64,000 nt of DNA. Origin: Bacteroides zhangwenhongii (lineage in GTDB: Bacteria > Bacteroidota > Bacteroidia > Bacteroidales > Bacteroidaceae). Position numbers and translations under genes: made by a program. This document shows positions 53,452 to 62,141 of this stretch, piece by piece. Within the stretch, counting starts at the first letter, position 1, and each line of letters begins with the position of its first letter. Location: the NCBI RefSeq assembly GCF_009193325.2, contig NZ_CP059857.1, forward strand, positions 1 through 64,000, read 5' to 3'. The notes under the pieces are model-generated. The model worked only from the letters and a program-made list of their open reading frames with translations, was not told the origin of the DNA and searched no databases.

Positions 53452-53484
53452 GCTACTTTTTTGGGGTGCTTGCCAAAAAGTAGC
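53452..53484. terminator. hairpin of the TTTTTTGG family
   Basis: GCTACTTTTTTGG (53452-53464 region) pairs with CCAAAAAGTAGC (53473-53484). Sequence changed from GGTTC to GCTAC in both arms relative to the copies at 41698 and 62990. Confidence 0.55.
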
Positions 53485-53535
53485 GGACAGCAAAATACCC
53501 TCCCTTCCCTAATCCAAAAGAAGGGAGAATGTGCT

Positions 53536-53844
53536 TCATTGAAGGTATATAGGTTCCGTTCCCTGATTATAACAATACATAGTGTTATTTCTGAAACCAT
53601 CAAAGCATATATGAAAATCATCGAAATCCTGTTCCGTGGCCAAACGAACCTTATCACTCAACAAAACCATGCATTGTTTATTGACAGATGTAGCCAAAGA
53701 GGTAGTACGTCCCGGCTTTATCTCCAATGCCACCACATAAGAAGTCCTTCGTGGATAGATATACCCAATAATTTCCTCATTGAGTACAACCAAACGAATA
53801 ACATCTTCATTCAAAACGGGAATATTATTAATTTTGCCCATCAT
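53536..53844 (-). CDS. hypothetical protein, cassette 4
   Basis: 102 residues from the MMGKINN start; an upstream extension of 15 codons is unlikely. Strand-rich (DVIRLVVLNEEIIGYIYPRR, YVVALEIKPGRTTSLA). Last gene of a minus-strand run that begins at 55782. No family recognised. Confidence 0.6.
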   Translation of the reverse strand: MMGKINNIPVLNEDVIRLVVLNEEIIGYIYPRRTSYVVALEIKPGRTTSLATSVNKQCMVLLSDKVRLATEQDFDDFHICFDGFRNNTMYCYNQGTEPIYLQ

Positions 53845-53888
53845 TGTTATAATATAAATCAGTTTATAATCATTAAAATACAATATCA

Positions 53889-54212
53889 TTACAAATGATA
53901 CCTATAATTTTTATAGGTAAACTTTTCCACCGAGACCACCTCATAAAGATAGTCTTCATGGCAAGAAGCCATTATACAGTTCTCACATTCAAGAATAGGA
54001 TTTATAACTACACGGAATTTAATAGTGCCGTCCACCAGAACAAACTCCACCCGATTAAAGAACCCTTGTAGAGAATGCCCTTCCTTATCCATCAGACGCA
54101 CTACTTCACCTGTAAAAACAGCCAATTCCTTAGCCTGCCATTTCGCTTTACGCAAACAACTGTTCGCCGCTTTGACGTTCTCATTCACCTCTTTTGTTCT
54201 TATTGCTTTCAT
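53889..54212 (-). CDS. hypothetical protein, cassette 4
   Basis: 107 residues: a Lys-rich helical start (VKAANSCLRKAKWQAKELA) and a strand-rich end (VEFVLVDGTIKFRVVINPILE). Follows the methyltransferase-like gene by 29 bp. No family recognised. Confidence 0.6.
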   Translation of the reverse strand: MKAIRTKEVNENVKAANSCLRKAKWQAKELAVFTGEVVRLMDKEGHSLQGFFNRVEFVLVDGTIKFRVVINPILECENCIMASCHEDYLYEVVSVEKFTYKNYRYHL

Positions 54213-54241
54213 ACCAAAATCCTTTTTACATATTTATCTTG

Positions 54242-54967
54242 TCAAAAATCAAAAGTCAGCTGCGTAGCCCTTGCGTTGCTCTGAATCGACCTCTTCAATT
54301 CAGAATTATCCTCCATTGCATTTTCAAGTTTCCTAATAAAAGAAGTGTCACCTGCTTCCGTTATCTTTAAAATAGGCAACCATACTCCGGCTATCAGCTG
54401 TAAATCTATATGATAACTTCTCCAATGCTGCATTGTCAATGTATTCATCCATGCGACTTCACCGGGTACGCTATTCATCATCAGATTGACAACGGTCATC
54501 TTTACACAAATCAAATCTATATCCGAGCCATAACAAAAAAGCCTTCCTCCATCATTCTCTTCCGCACATTTTTTTACAGCGGAAAGTAGCATCCTGCCGG
54601 AACCACAGCACGAATCACAGACCGACTGTTTAGGTTTCAGCCTATTTCCCCCCATACATGCCATCAAATCAGCAACGTGTATCGGGGTAAAGAACTGTCC
54701 GTTATTCCCATGACTGACACACTCCATGAACATATCTCCCAAGACATCGCAAAATCCTTCCGAATATTCAGACACCCTATAAAACATTTGAACAAAAAGT
54801 TCCATTTCATATGGCTTATATCTTTTTTCCACTCTACGATAATCCTCCGCCAACATCCCGACAGACAAATAGTAAAGACAAACATCCAAAAAATCCCGAA
54901 AGGCTTCTTCATATCCCCGACTGAAAGCAAGCTTTTCATAAAGTTTCATTATCTCCTTTGGTATCAT
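54242..54967 (-). CDS. N-6 DNA methyltransferase-like protein without a visible catalytic NPPY
   Basis: 241 residues. An HsdM-like region GQFFTPIHVADLM (about residues 91-103) and motif I SVCDSCCGSGRMLLSA (about 114-129) show the SAM-binding fold. At the place of motif IV, where N6-adenine enzymes have NPP(F/Y), the sequence reads AWMNTLTMQHWRSY. So it may bind SAM without methylating DNA, or use a variant site. Related short proteins are frequent in Bacteroidetes mobile elements. No restriction gene is nearby. Confidence 0.75.
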   Translation of the reverse strand: MIPKEIMKLYEKLAFSRGYEEAFRDFLDVCLYYLSVGMLAEDYRRVEKRYKPYEMELFVQMFYRVSEYSEGFCDVLGDMFMECVSHGNNGQFFTPIHVADLMACMGGNRLKPKQSVCDSCCGSGRMLLSAVKKCAEENDGGRLFCYGSDIDLICVKMTVVNLMMNSVPGEVAWMNTLTMQHWRSYHIDLQLIAGVWLPILKITEAGDTSFIRKLENAMEDNSELKRSIQSNARATQLTFDF

Positions 54968-54982
54968 ACTTTTCTGACTTCA

Positions 54983-55246
54983 TTATTCACAACATTCTAT
55001 ATTCCTTGTGCCATAGATTTTATCAAAAGCCGCTTTTATCTCCGAGCGATATTTACAGTCCTTCTCAAAACAAAGTTGTTTTGTCCAAAAATCGAAATCA
55101 AAACCATCGGTATTATCAATCGTTACAGAAACATAATCAGTCATACCACTCTGACATACAACCGTATGCCGATTTACACAAAAGTGGTCATTTAAAGCAG
55201 TTTCTTTTCGGGTAATGCGTTCTACCATCTTATCTATCCACTTCAT
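54983..55246 (-). CDS. hypothetical protein, cassette 4
   Basis: 87 residues with an even mix of strands and charged residues (CVNRHTVVCQSGMTDYVSVT, DFDFWTKQLCFEKDCK). Lies 15 bp before the methyltransferase-like gene in the same direction. No family recognised. Confidence 0.6.
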   Translation of the reverse strand: MKWIDKMVERITRKETALNDHFCVNRHTVVCQSGMTDYVSVTIDNTDGFDFDFWTKQLCFEKDCKYRSEIKAAFDKIYGTRNIECCE

Positions 55247-55302
55247 ACTTATAATATTTTATGTAATTGCCCCATTCCAAGAGGCAGTTACGGTTATACT
55301 CA

Positions 55303-55782
55303 TTAAAAATCGTTCTCGTTCAAAAACAGCACATCGCCTTTCATCACCATCCAATTAATCTCACTCAGATGATAGCCACAATGCCCACTCAAAAAAATCT
55401 CAATCTCTTCAGTGGTCTGCAATCTCCTGTCTGGGCTTATCACCGCAACATTACCGGAATTACAATCCAATACAGCCAGTTTCTCATAAGCCCACTCACC
55501 AAACTGGCAGAACTCGATAAAATTGGTATAGGTTATCCGTATGCTATTGTTTGCATCAAATTCAAGGGGTGACTTTGTAATGAATGAACCTGCATGATTC
55601 ACCACCACAGAGGGGCTAATCTCTGCCAATGAAGATAAGCTGTCATCCCATCTAATCTCATAAAGGAAAAATCCTTTTGGCAATGAATTGCGGTCTATAC
55701 GATAACTGGAAAAAAGACCGTCTATCGTTTCATTAATAACTAACTGTTCATAATCTCCTTCTAAATAGTGTACTCGTGACAT
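55303..55782 (-). CDS. LPD28-like protein, cassette 4
   Basis: 159 residues. The phrase GFFLYEIRWDDSLSS, then VVVNHAGSFITKSPLEFD resembles the large-polyvalent-protein-associated domain LPD28, which occurs alone or within giant proteins of mobile elements. Function unknown. First gene of cassette 4, 21 bp from module copy 4. Confidence 0.6.
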   Translation of the reverse strand: MSRVHYLEGDYEQLVINETIDGLFSSYRIDRNSLPKGFFLYEIRWDDSLSSLAEISPSVVVNHAGSFITKSPLEFDANNSIRITYTNFIEFCQFGEWAYEKLAVLDCNSGNVAVISPDRRLQTTEEIEIFLSGHCGYHLSEINWMVMKGDVLFLNENDF

Positions 55783-55803
55783 AACTCGTTGTTTTTTGGG
55801 ATT

Positions 55804-56492
55804 GTTAAACTTCTAATTTTATGCTTCAGCTAGATTTAAAGACCTTTTTTTAAAACCCCTTTCCGGGATGGCCTTTTCTTTCTGCCGACTTTTTTTTTGA
55901 GCTTTCATGCCCCATCTGAGTTTATGAGCCTTTTTTTTACGGCACACAACAATAAGGAAGGAGGGATTAAGAAAAGTTTTGGACGACAAAAAATGTTGGG
56001 GACAGCGAAGCCGTCCGGCGTTATTTTTTTCGGGACAAAGGGCGAAGACCGGAACTCTTTCGTATCCATCCACCGAAATAAATTTGCCGTTCAAAAACAA
56101 AGGGTCTCAGATGGGGCTATGAAAAACGCACATTAAGGGAGGCAGAAAACTAGGAAAAGGGCAGTACGGAAAGTAAAACAAGCCATACGGTTTTGCCTGC
56201 AAAACCGTATTCCTATCTCCCTGCCACAAGTGGCAGGGGGGAACGGGTTAGCAACGGACTGCCGGGACAAACGGTAAAAGGACGGGGCTGCAATACGGAA
56301 GAAGGAGGTTGTTTCGGCAATGCCGAAGCTCCGGATGATGACCATTGCAATCCCGCCCACGTTTGGAACTTCTCTTTTCTGGTTTGCCCATAATCAGCCG
56401 CATAGCGGATGACTACGGGTAAACCGGAAATGAGAACAGTCATTCCGATGAAGGGGAGGGTGGGAAAGAATACTGCGTGAACGCAAAAACAC
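55804..56492. repeat. repeated non-coding module, copy 4 (full length)
   Basis: Plus-strand -7 box TAAATTTG at 56079-56086. Hairpins match copy 2: ATACGGTTTTGC and GCAAAACCGTAT with loop CT instead of TT; CCCTGCCAC with GTGGCAGGG, here fully paired; and GGTTTGCCC (56381-56389) with GGGTAAACC (56417-56425), where the variable pair is a G-U. The 93-codon minus-strand frame is open but starts TTG. Confidence 0.8.
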
Positions 56493-56564
56493 AGTATGTC
56501 ATCTTAAAACAATATCTTTAAAAAGTTTTTCAGAAGAAATGCTTACCAATATCCTAATAATTAT

Positions 56565-56572
56565 TACTTTTG
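56565..56572 (+). promoter_or_regulatory. promoter -7 box of the 56591 operon
   Basis: TACTTTTG, 18 bp before the ATG at 56591. Confidence 0.65.
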
Positions 56573-56590
56573 ATAACATAATACAACGAT

Positions 56591-56845
56591 ATGGAAAAGA
56601 AAAAGATTACAATAGAGGTAGAACCAGCTACAGCCGTAGCTACCGTCGGTTTATTGCGTGGGATATTTCCCAGTATCATCGAACAACTGGAAAGGCAAGC
56701 CGCAACAAACGGCAGCCCCTTAAAATTCAATAAAGTAGAAAATATGCAAGAAGTATTGGATGAGATTTATGAAAAGTGCATTGCCGAAACGAACCTCCGG
56801 GAGTTTGCCCAGGCGCACTTAAATAGTGACGGATTACCTAACTGA
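56591..56845 (+). CDS. hypothetical protein
   Basis: 84 residues. Begins with basic residues and VEPATAVATVGLLRGIFPSI, then a helical, acidic C-terminus (MQEVLDEIYEKCIAETN). First of three plus-strand genes. No family recognised. Confidence 0.65.
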   Translation: MEKKKITIEVEPATAVATVGLLRGIFPSIIEQLERQAATNGSPLKFNKVENMQEVLDEIYEKCIAETNLREFAQAHLNSDGLPN

Positions 56846-56890
56846 TACAGAAATACGGAATCTGCCAGCCATCCTTATTCCAAATAACAA

Positions 56891-57217
56891 ATGGTACAGA
56901 ATTACACACCTGTCATGTGGGATGACAAAGCATTTGCCTTTGTCCCCTACGAAGCATTCAGTGATTTGCCACATTATCCCAAAGAAAAATGTGAGCAAAT
57001 TTGCAAAGAGCTGAACAGCCTTATAAGACTATGTACTTATAGGCCGAAAAAGGAAGATATTTATTTTCATCCGGTAAGTTATGTACGTCGTTCCGGAGGT
57101 TTCATAGTTACGGATAATCAGGCATCCTTTGAGAAATGCCCCTATCCTGCTTGCGCAGACCGTCATAGCTGCCAAAAAATATGTGATTTGATGAACCGTA
57201 TCATTGAAGAGTCTTAA
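56891..57217 (+). CDS. hypothetical protein with Cys/His-rich end
   Basis: 108 residues. The C-terminal KCPYPACADRHSCQKICDLM has four Cys and a His in 20 residues and may bind zinc. N-terminal half includes YTPVMWDDKAFAFVPYEAFS. Same strand as its neighbours with short gaps. No family recognised. Confidence 0.62.
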   Translation: MVQNYTPVMWDDKAFAFVPYEAFSDLPHYPKEKCEQICKELNSLIRLCTYRPKKEDIYFHPVSYVRRSGGFIVTDNQASFEKCPYPACADRHSCQKICDLMNRIIEES

Positions 57218-57231
57218 TTATATAAAATACC

Positions 57232-57609
57232 ATGGAACATCCAAACTCCAAATGCAGAATAGCACAAGCTGAATATTTAAGTCGGCTACCTGAAGAAGAA
57301 CGGGAAAATAAGGCCAGAGATATTAGAATCGGAAACGCCAGCTATATTTACCACCAACAAGCGGTTCCAATCCAAGAAAACAGATTGATAATGTATTATA
57401 AAGAGTGGTTGGAAGGTCTTCCTCCCAACATTTCACGCCATATGAGAATGCTTGGATTTGAAGCATGTAAGACAATGATTCCGTTTACGAGATATGTGAA
57501 CGAAAGAAACGATATTGGTATGCGTGACTGGATGCAAGAGCATCTTTCACCGAGTGACTTCAACTATTGGCAGGAACTTTCGAAAAAAGCAGGTTCGCCA
57601 ACATTTTAA
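57232..57609 (+). CDS. hypothetical protein
   Basis: 125 residues, helical. Contains AEYLSRLPEEERENKARDIR and WLEGLPPNISRHMRMLGFEA. Third gene of the small plus-strand operon. No family recognised. Confidence 0.62.
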   Translation: MEHPNSKCRIAQAEYLSRLPEEERENKARDIRIGNASYIYHQQAVPIQENRLIMYYKEWLEGLPPNISRHMRMLGFEACKTMIPFTRYVNERNDIGMRDWMQEHLSPSDFNYWQELSKKAGSPTF

Positions 57610-57670
57610 TCCCATCCCGTTCAATACGCTGCCTGAAGAATAAAAGGTGCGTATTAAACGAGAATATTTT

Positions 57671-57943
57671 TTAGCGTTTAGTCATCTCTTCCCGCACCAG
57701 TTCCGTTTCTGTCGGGGAGAGTTTCGGCAATTTGACAGTTGCCGGACTTTCTAACTGGTAAGCCTTCACCTCATTGATAAGCAGCTGCCAGTCAAAAAGA
57801 AATTCTTCGGAACAACCATGTTTACGATAAATTTCTTTTGCTGCTTCCAAAATCTCAGGAGCGCAAAAATCGTCTCCCTGAAAGACAACTGCCGGACGAT
57901 CATTATTGATACAGTCTCTCAATAATCGTAACTGATCTTTCAT
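57671..57943 (-). CDS. hypothetical protein downstream of HU
   Basis: 90 residues (LRLLRDCINNDRPAVVFQGD, FLFDWQLLINEVKAYQLES). Follows the HU gene by 12 bp and is probably co-transcribed. No family recognised. Confidence 0.62.
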   Translation of the reverse strand: MKDQLRLLRDCINNDRPAVVFQGDDFCAPEILEAAKEIYRKHGCSEEFLFDWQLLINEVKAYQLESPATVKLPKLSPTETELVREEMTKR

Positions 57944-57955
57944 TGTGTTTACCTA

Positions 57956-58240
57956 TTATGCGTTCTGTTGTTTTACCATTTTCAAAAATTCGTCAGACGG
58001 TTTAAATGCCGGTATGTTATGAGCCGGAATAATCATAGTAGTATTCTTAGAGATATTCCGAGCTGTCTTTTGCGCTCTCTTCTTCACTATGAAACTACCG
58101 AATCCACGAAGATAGACATTTTCCTCCTTACCCAACGAAGTCTTTACCTCGTTCATGAATCCTTCCAAAACAGCAAGCACCGCTTTGCCGTCGATGCCGG
58201 TTCTGGCAGATATTTCCTTTACGATTTCCGATTTAGTCAT
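57956..58240 (-). CDS. HU-family DNA-binding protein
   Basis: 94 residues. Typical HU: MTKSEIVKEISARTGIDGKA, then ENVYLRGFGSFIVKKRAQKTARNI (read in parts), arm region and IPAFKPSDEFL. Bends or coats DNA; on plasmids it may assist replication or limit the effect of foreign DNA on host expression. Confidence 0.92.
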   Translation of the reverse strand: MTKSEIVKEISARTGIDGKAVLAVLEGFMNEVKTSLGKEENVYLRGFGSFIVKKRAQKTARNISKNTTMIIPAHNIPAFKPSDEFLKMVKQQNA

Positions 58241-58266
58241 TTCTTTATAATTTGAAAATTAGCGTG

Positions 58267-58274
58267 CAAAGATA
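58267..58274 (-). promoter_or_regulatory. HU gene -7 box
   Basis: Minus strand reads TATCTTTG here, 27 bp before the HU start codon. Confidence 0.7.
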
Positions 58275-58339
58275 ATTAATCCAATGGATTATTTAAAGTC
58301 TGGCATCCGCAGCAAGCCCTGCCTTCGCCCAATGAAGTG

Positions 58340-58738
58340 TTAAATTGTTGCGTATGGGTCAAGTTCCTTAATCCGCTTACACAAATAATCAAAGCGTTTC
58401 TTGGTAAGCGGTGTGAGTGTATCGAGGTTCTTGCCATCGAAATTCTCTCCGAAAATAAGGTCGTCCACTCCTATGCCGTGATTGTAATTCTCGCGCACGC
58501 AATCACGCAGAATCCAAAGGTTATGCAGGTTCACCCAGTCGGCTGTAATGTTTCTGATTTTACTGAACAGCAGCGCAGCAGTGTAAAGGTAGTGTCCGCA
58601 ATGGTTGTAGTCATGCAACACCAGCTTGCCCTGGTAATAGATGTCGAAATCCTTGTTTTCTTCATCTTCCTTTGTATCGCAGTAGAAGAATGGAATGTCT
58701 TTCAGACCGTCCCAATTAATATAAGTAGTTGGCTTCAT
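58340..58738 (-). CDS. hypothetical protein next to MazEF
   Basis: 132 residues from ATG 58738 (MKPTTYINWDGLKDIPFFYC); the longer frame overlaps mazF. Contains DFDIYYQGKLVLHDYNHCGH and ends with KRFDYLCKRIKELDPYATI. No family recognised. Located 49 bp past mazF on the same strand. Confidence 0.6.
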   Translation of the reverse strand: MKPTTYINWDGLKDIPFFYCDTKEDEENKDFDIYYQGKLVLHDYNHCGHYLYTAALLFSKIRNITADWVNLHNLWILRDCVRENYNHGIGVDDLIFGENFDGKNLDTLTPLTKKRFDYLCKRIKELDPYATI

Positions 58739-58787
58739 AATATCTTTTTTGAATACGCTACATAACCTGTTATTTGCACACTTTCCA

Positions 58788-59108
58788 TTATTCACAGAAC
58801 ATTTGATGAAACACTTCCTTCAGTCTTTTTATCTCACTGAAATTCAAATCTCCAATCTTTCTTTTCAGCCGGCTTTTGTCCACCGTGCGAATCTGATCCG
58901 TGGCTATCTCCCCATCACGCCCGGCTACAGAACACAGAACCCGGTAAGGATAGTTCCTTATGGTGGAGGTTATCGGAGCAATGACTACTATTGTAAGGTA
59001 CATATTCAAATCTGAAGGAGTTACAACAACACATGGCCGTGTCTTTGCCATTTCACCCCCACGGGTAGGGTCTAACTCTACCCAATACACTCCATACTGT
59101 TCTACCAT
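58788..59108 (-). CDS. mazF: MazF/PemK-type endoribonuclease toxin
   Basis: 106 residues from ATG 59108; two extra upstream codons would need a TTG start. The family signatures are GVYWVELDPTRGGEMAKTRP (start of the SH3-like barrel) and LCSVAGRDGEIATDQIRTVD. MazF toxins cut mRNA at short motifs. Overlaps mazE by 7 bp, antitoxin first. Confidence 0.9.
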   Translation of the reverse strand: MVEQYGVYWVELDPTRGGEMAKTRPCVVVTPSDLNMYLTIVVIAPITSTIRNYPYRVLCSVAGRDGEIATDQIRTVDKSRLKRKIGDLNFSEIKRLKEVFHQMFCE

Positions 59109-59350
59109 GTCCAATCCTCAAACTTTTCATCCTCAAACACATCAGGGATAAGCAACTCATCATCCCCATTCTCATGGGCACGTTTGGCAGCTTCCGCCCA
59201 TCCCTGCCGTGGTTGTGCCTTTATCACAATATTGTTCCCGTCCAAAGAAATGCTCACAGCCGATTTCAAGGACAAACGCAACTGTTTCAATATCTCGGAA
59301 GGAAGTATTATCCCCTTGCTGTTTCCAATCTGAATAATGTTTGTTACCAT
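59102..59350 (-). CDS. mazE: MazE-type antitoxin
   Basis: 82 residues with an AbrB/SpoVT-like N-terminal DNA-binding domain (IIQIGNSKGIILPSEILKQL) and an acidic C-terminal tail (DVFEDEKFEDW) that would occupy the MazF active site. Autoregulator of the operon. Confidence 0.88.
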   Translation of the reverse strand: MVTNIIQIGNSKGIILPSEILKQLRLSLKSAVSISLDGNNIVIKAQPRQGWAEAAKRAHENGDDELLIPDVFEDEKFEDWTW

Positions 59351-59352
59351 AA

Positions 59353-59406
59353 TGTTATAACTTTAAAATTGATTATCACAACACAAATATAGACAAAGTT
59401 ATAACA
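59353..59406 (-). promoter_or_regulatory. mazEF promoter and operator
   Basis: A perfect 12-bp inverted repeat TGTTATAACTTT (59353-59364) and AAAGTTATAACA (59395-59406) brackets the minus-strand -7 box TATATTTG (complement of 59384-59391). Confidence 0.75.
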
Positions 59407-59468
59407 ATACCAAAAGAAAAGCCAACTTTTTTCCATTTTCACCGATAACCCGGCCAACGGCTGCACTC

Positions 59469-59511
59469 GTCGGGAGGCTAGTGCCCCCCTTGCCGTGCGG
59501 CGCTCCCCGAC
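59469..59511. other. GC-rich hairpin in a 430-bp gene-free stretch
   Basis: GTCGGGAG (59469-59476) pairs with CTCCCCGAC (59503-59511) with one bulge, inside otherwise AT-rich sequence. The rest of 59407-59747 holds no gene. The block stands out in composition and may be a terminator or an insertion scar. Confidence 0.4.
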
Positions 59512-59747
59512 CTATGATTCTTATCATGTCTTGTGTCCTTTTCTCCGCTTCTAACAAACAAATCTGCATAAAATATAGATTTGCGTTTCCATTTGAATTT
59601 TAGTTATTTGATACCCTAACTATGAATAGCAAACAGATAACTGATTTTTAAAACAGCAGAATGTTTCTGTTTTATTAAAATAAAAAGGGAACAAATTTTT
59701 AAGGTAATACTTACGGAAAAAACAGACTTTATAACGTTTCTTTTTCG

Positions 59748-59755
59748 TACATTTG
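59748..59755 (+). promoter_or_regulatory. promoter -7 box of the RhuM-like gene
   Basis: TACATTTG, 28 bp before ATG 59784. Confidence 0.65.
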
Positions 59756-59783
59756 CAACAATATAATAAAAGCGAAACATATA

Positions 59784-60636
59784 ATGGAGAAGCAAGGAGA
59801 AATCATACTATACCAACCGGATGAAGCTGTAAGGTTGGAAGTACGTTTAGAAGATGAAACCGTTTGGCTCACACAAGCGCAGATAGCAGAACTTTTTCAA
59901 CGTGACAGAACCGTTATTACCAAACATATAAATAATGTTTTTAAGGAAAAGGAATTGGAAGAGAAAAGCAATGTGCATTTTTTGCACATTGCTAATTCCG
60001 ATAAGCCTGTCAAGTTCTTTAGTCTAGACGTAATAATTTCAGTTGGATACAGAGTTAAAAGCGTAAGAGGTACGCAATTCAGGCAATGGGCAAATAAAAT
60101 TTTAAAAGAATATTTATTGAAAGGTTATTCTATAAACCAACGGCTCAATGACATGGAATATAGAATGAACAATAGATTCTTCCAAATAGAGAAAACCATT
60201 GCTGAACATGATGCAAAGATAGACTTCTTTGTACGCACCTCATTGCCTCCGGTGGAAGGTATATTCTTTGACGGTCAGATATTCGATGCGTATAAGTTTG
60301 CTACAGATTTAATAAAGTCTGCCAAATGCTCACTTGTGCTTATCGACAACTATGTAGATGAATCCGTGTTACTCATGTTGAGCAAACGAAACAGTGGAGT
60401 ATCAGCTACTATTTATACACAAAATAAACGCACAGCTCCAACTTGATTTAAACAAACACAATGACCAATATCCTCCCATTGAAGCTAGAACCTACAAAAG
60501 TAGTCATGACCGCTTCTTAATCATTGATAATACGGAAGTATATCATATTGGGGCATCGCTAAAGGATTTGGGCAAGAAAATGTTTGCTTTCTCCAAACTG
60601 GAACTTCCTGCCCATACGATAATTGATGTATTATGA
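59784..60636 (+). pseudogene. RhuM-family protein with HKD-type C-terminus, frameshifted
   Basis: The first frame (220 codons to 60446) has the RhuM region VWLTQAQIAELFQRDRTVIT and SLDVIISVGYRVKSVRGTQF. At about 60420 one base is missing or extra, and the second frame continues as KINAQLQLDLNKHND, then SHDRFLIIDNTEVYHIGASL to 60636, a phospholipase-D/HKD-like half motif. Both parts are well preserved, so the break is recent, a sequencing error, or a programmed shift in the run ACACAAAATAAA. Confidence 0.7.
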
Positions 60637-60652
60637 AATAAGCTAATCACCC

Positions 60653-60982
60653 ATGCGAGAAGCGGAAGAGAATATAAAATTCAAGATGGAAATTGACGTA
60701 TTGGTTCCCATTCCACGTACTGTCACCCGTGATTTCACCAGTTTGAAGCACCTGCGTCAATGGCAGAAACGGAATGACATCGATGGTTCTCTTTACTGTT
60801 TTGCACACCGGGAATACCTGCTCAACGAAAAGGGAGAATGGGAACAATTTACCGTTATCGGCAAACAGGTAGTGACTATCGGAGAACTGGAAAGGCTTCT
60901 TTTGGCAATGAAGCAAAAGGGGTTCAACCAATACAGCCGTGAGGAATATGAAGAATTAATGTCTTCATATTTGAAAAAGTGA
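60653..60982 (+). CDS. hypothetical protein
   Basis: 109 residues, charged, no membrane segment. Includes RTVTRDFTSLKHLRQWQKRN and GKQVVTIGELERLLLAMKQ. Lies 16 bp after the RhuM-like gene on the same strand. No family recognised. Confidence 0.6.
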   Translation: MREAEENIKFKMEIDVLVPIPRTVTRDFTSLKHLRQWQKRNDIDGSLYCFAHREYLLNEKGEWEQFTVIGKQVVTIGELERLLLAMKQKGFNQYSREEYEELMSSYLKK

Positions 60983-61023
60983 AGAATTAAAACCTTCATT
61001 ACACATTTAAATACGAAAACAGG

Positions 61024-61620
61024 ATGAAAATAGGATATGCCCGTGTTTCCACCAAGGAACAACATCTGGATATGCAACTGGAAGCGTTGAAGGCTGCCGG
61101 ATGCGAGAAAATCTTCTCTGAGAAAATGACCGGACGTCAACAAAACCGCCCGGAACTGGATGCCTGCCTGAGCTTTCTCCGGGAAGGCGACACACTTGTC
61201 GTATATAAGCTGGACCGGCTTGGCCGTTCGCTGAAGAATATCCTTACGCTATTGGAAGATTTCAAGAATAGGGGCATCCAATTCACCTCACTGCAAGACA
61301 ACATCAGTACGGAAGGCGCAATCGGCCAACTGATGAACAACATTCTCGGTGCTTTCGCTCAGTTTGAAAGAGACCTTATCTATGAGAGAACCCAAGAAGG
61401 CAGAAGAATCGCCAAGGAAAAAGGTGTCAAATTCGGCAGAAAGACACTTATCAACAAAAACAACATCGCCAAGCAGAAAAGCTGCATCCAACTCTATGAA
61501 TCCGGAACGCCGGTAAGGGAGATACAGAAAATATTAAACATAGGCAGTAGCGGAACAGTATATCGCCTATTAAGAAGGAATGGAATTGCGCTGAAATCCG
61601 AGAACAAAAATAACAAATAA
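61024..61620 (+). CDS. serine recombinase (resolvase/invertase family)
   Basis: 198 residues. N-terminal catalytic domain: MKIGYARVSTKEQ (nucleophile Ser9), VVYKLDRLGRS, and GAFAQFERDLIYERTQEG. C-terminal helix-turn-helix around SGTPVREIQKILNIGSSGTVYRLL. Such enzymes resolve plasmid multimers or invert DNA. No paired recombination site was identified nearby, but the many direct repeats of this plasmid make multimer resolution useful. Confidence 0.92.
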   Translation: MKIGYARVSTKEQHLDMQLEALKAAGCEKIFSEKMTGRQQNRPELDACLSFLREGDTLVVYKLDRLGRSLKNILTLLEDFKNRGIQFTSLQDNISTEGAIGQLMNNILGAFAQFERDLIYERTQEGRRIAKEKGVKFGRKTLINKNNIAKQKSCIQLYESGTPVREIQKILNIGSSGTVYRLLRRNGIALKSENKNNK

Positions 61621-61699
61621 CGAATAAACCTCTGCCCATCCTTCAAAGATGATTCTCAAAGATCGTCTGCAATTCCACCTCTCAGCAAGATTATAGGAA

Positions 61700-61728
61700 A
61701 GTCCCCTTCACGGGGACTGATTTTTTTT
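61700..61728 (+). terminator. rho-independent terminator after the recombinase
   Basis: AGTCCCC (61700-61706) with GGGGACT (61712-61718), followed by GATTTTTTTT. Confidence 0.85.
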
Positions 61729-61732
61729 AATT

Positions 61733-62131
61733 TTAATACAATAACTCCATGCACTCCTGTACCGCTTTTTCCAATGCTTCTTCCAAACAACAAAAAGCGT
61801 CCGCATTACTTTCGGAGTCATACAACACATAATCTCCAGCCCTCACAACCACATGCCAGACCGCCACGTTTTGTTCTGTTTGAAACGTATATTCACGAGT
61901 CTGTATCATCCATTGGATACATGCTGCCAGTGTCGGGCACTCGCACATATACATCGGGGTATTCCTTCCCTCAATATCGGTGCGTAGCCTATCCTGTTTG
62001 TCATACCAATACTCACAAGGCACGTAATAGTATAATTCCTTCATCATAAGAGCTGTGTCGCTATTAACCAATCTCTCTTTGTTGATTTGTGTAATCAAAT
62101 TTTCCATATTAGCATTATTTAAGTTGAACAT
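61733..62131 (-). CDS. hypothetical protein, cassette 5
   Basis: 132 residues (ELYYYVPCEYWYDKQDRLRT, TLAACIQWMIQTREYTFQTE, then a final acidic helix ALEKAVQECMELL). A nearer ATG at codon 9 is possible. Starts 11 bp from the diverged module copy 5. No family recognised. Confidence 0.65.
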   Translation of the reverse strand: MFNLNNANMENLITQINKERLVNSDTALMMKELYYYVPCEYWYDKQDRLRTDIEGRNTPMYMCECPTLAACIQWMIQTREYTFQTEQNVAVWHVVVRAGDYVLYDSESNADAFCCLEEALEKAVQECMELLY

Positions 62132-62141
62132 CTGATTTATT

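Noticed and set aside
56826..57014. 62-codon plus-strand frame between two small genes
   Set aside because: Overlaps the better-supported frame at 56891 and has shadow composition.
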